A program made the translations under genes and the position numbers. Below, one piece after another: positions 63,476 to 64,000 of a stretch of 64,000 bases of DNA; position 1 is the stretch's first letter, and each line of letters starts with the position of its first letter. The notes below the pieces were generated by a model, which had not been told where the DNA came from, searched no databases, and was given only the letters and a program-made list of their open reading frames with translations. This DNA comes from Cardiocondyla obscurior (Eukaryota > Arthropoda > Insecta > Hymenoptera > Formicidae): positions 8,849,001 to 8,913,000 of the forward strand of contig NC_091870.1 in the NCBI RefSeq assembly GCF_019399895.1. Direction: 5' to 3'.

Positions 63476-64000
63476 GTATGTACATACATGAAATGATACG
63501 CATGCTTTTACATGGAACAATTTTAAACCCTATAAAACGGTTTATCAATGGGGAATGTACATTTTATATAGTGTTAAAATCACGATAATATCGAGAATGA
63601 ATAATTGTATGCAAGATAAATTGGGAATTTTTTTAACAAATTTCTTTTATATAAAGTTTTATTTTTGACAACTGGAAAATTAATGACGTCTCTCCAGTGG
63701 AATTTAAATTAATTTCAGATCTGAATAAAACGTAGATATTTTTTAATTAATCAACTTTTATTGCAAATTGTTGAACACATTTTTCGATGTATTTAATTTT
63801 TTTTACGCTCATACACAAATACTCAAAAATTTTCGCGAATTAAAAAGAAAGCATTAAAAACTTTATATTAATATTCTACAGTTATCACTGGAATTAATTG
63901 CGTGAATTAGCTAAACGTTAAATGCGATACAATATGAGAAACTAGAAATTGAGAAAAAGATCGATTAATTTAGACACGAACTACATTATTACGGGAACAG
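63476..64000 (+). other. Nrx-1: Start of Nrx-1 intron 12
   Basis: AT-rich sequence after the GTATGT donor. No further exon is visible before the window ends. Confidence 0.75.

Noticed and set aside
1..64000. tRNA, rRNA, CRISPR array, viral or transposase gene
   Set aside because: I looked for T-loop GGTTCGA-type signatures in a plausible cloverleaf context, regular spaced repeats, and recognisable integrase, transposase or polymerase motifs. None was found, though a by-eye scan can miss degraded copies.

Overview
The window looks like a piece of an insect nuclear genome, most likely a hymenopteran and probably an ant. It has AT-rich introns of many kilobases broken by CpG-rich patches, GT/AG-bounded short exons, many homopolymer runs, and no bacterial-type operons. 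The clade is inferred from composition and protein similarity only.

The one protein gene I can identify is the middle of an alpha-neurexin gene (Nrx-1 / neurexin-1), on the + strand across the whole window. I place twelve exons by eye, all with GT/AG borders and matching phases: 1306-1365, 13162-13305, 16713-16873, 24822-24848, 32799-32957, 34679-34831, 55222-55329, 56938-57130, 59580-59771, 60298-60441, 60695-60912 and 63367-63475. Joined, they give about 556 residues without a stop: a linker, the second LNS (laminin G/neurexin/SHBG) domain, the third LNS domain, the second EGF repeat, and most of the fourth LNS domain. The first LNS domain and first EGF must lie upstream. The remaining domains, membrane segment and cytoplasmic tail must lie downstream.

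Three small symmetric exons sit where alpha-neurexins are alternatively spliced. They are a 60-nt exon in the linker before LNS2 (SS1 region), a 27-nt microexon inside LNS2 (SS2), and a 24-nt candidate microexon inside LNS4 (SS3 region). Two further exon-like segments lie in the 20.4-kb intron 6. One near 45.6 kb resembles the 3' half of exon 6, and one near 48.9 kb would bring in an early stop.

Intron 4 (24.8-32.8 kb), just after the SS2 microexon, holds the least explained part of the window. On the minus strand between 25.4 and 29.4 kb there is a chain of exon-like blocks with good acceptors and donors. Three of them end in copies of the same 50-nt sequence. This looks like a nested antisense transcript, possibly non-coding. 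The same intron carries two GC-rich minisatellites and a diverged tandem duplication.

The rest is intron: simple repeats, CpG-rich patches that produce spurious ORFs, one foldback MITE at 18.3 kb, and a pair of adjacent hairpins at 59.4 kb. I found no tRNA, rRNA, CRISPR array or recognisable transposase.
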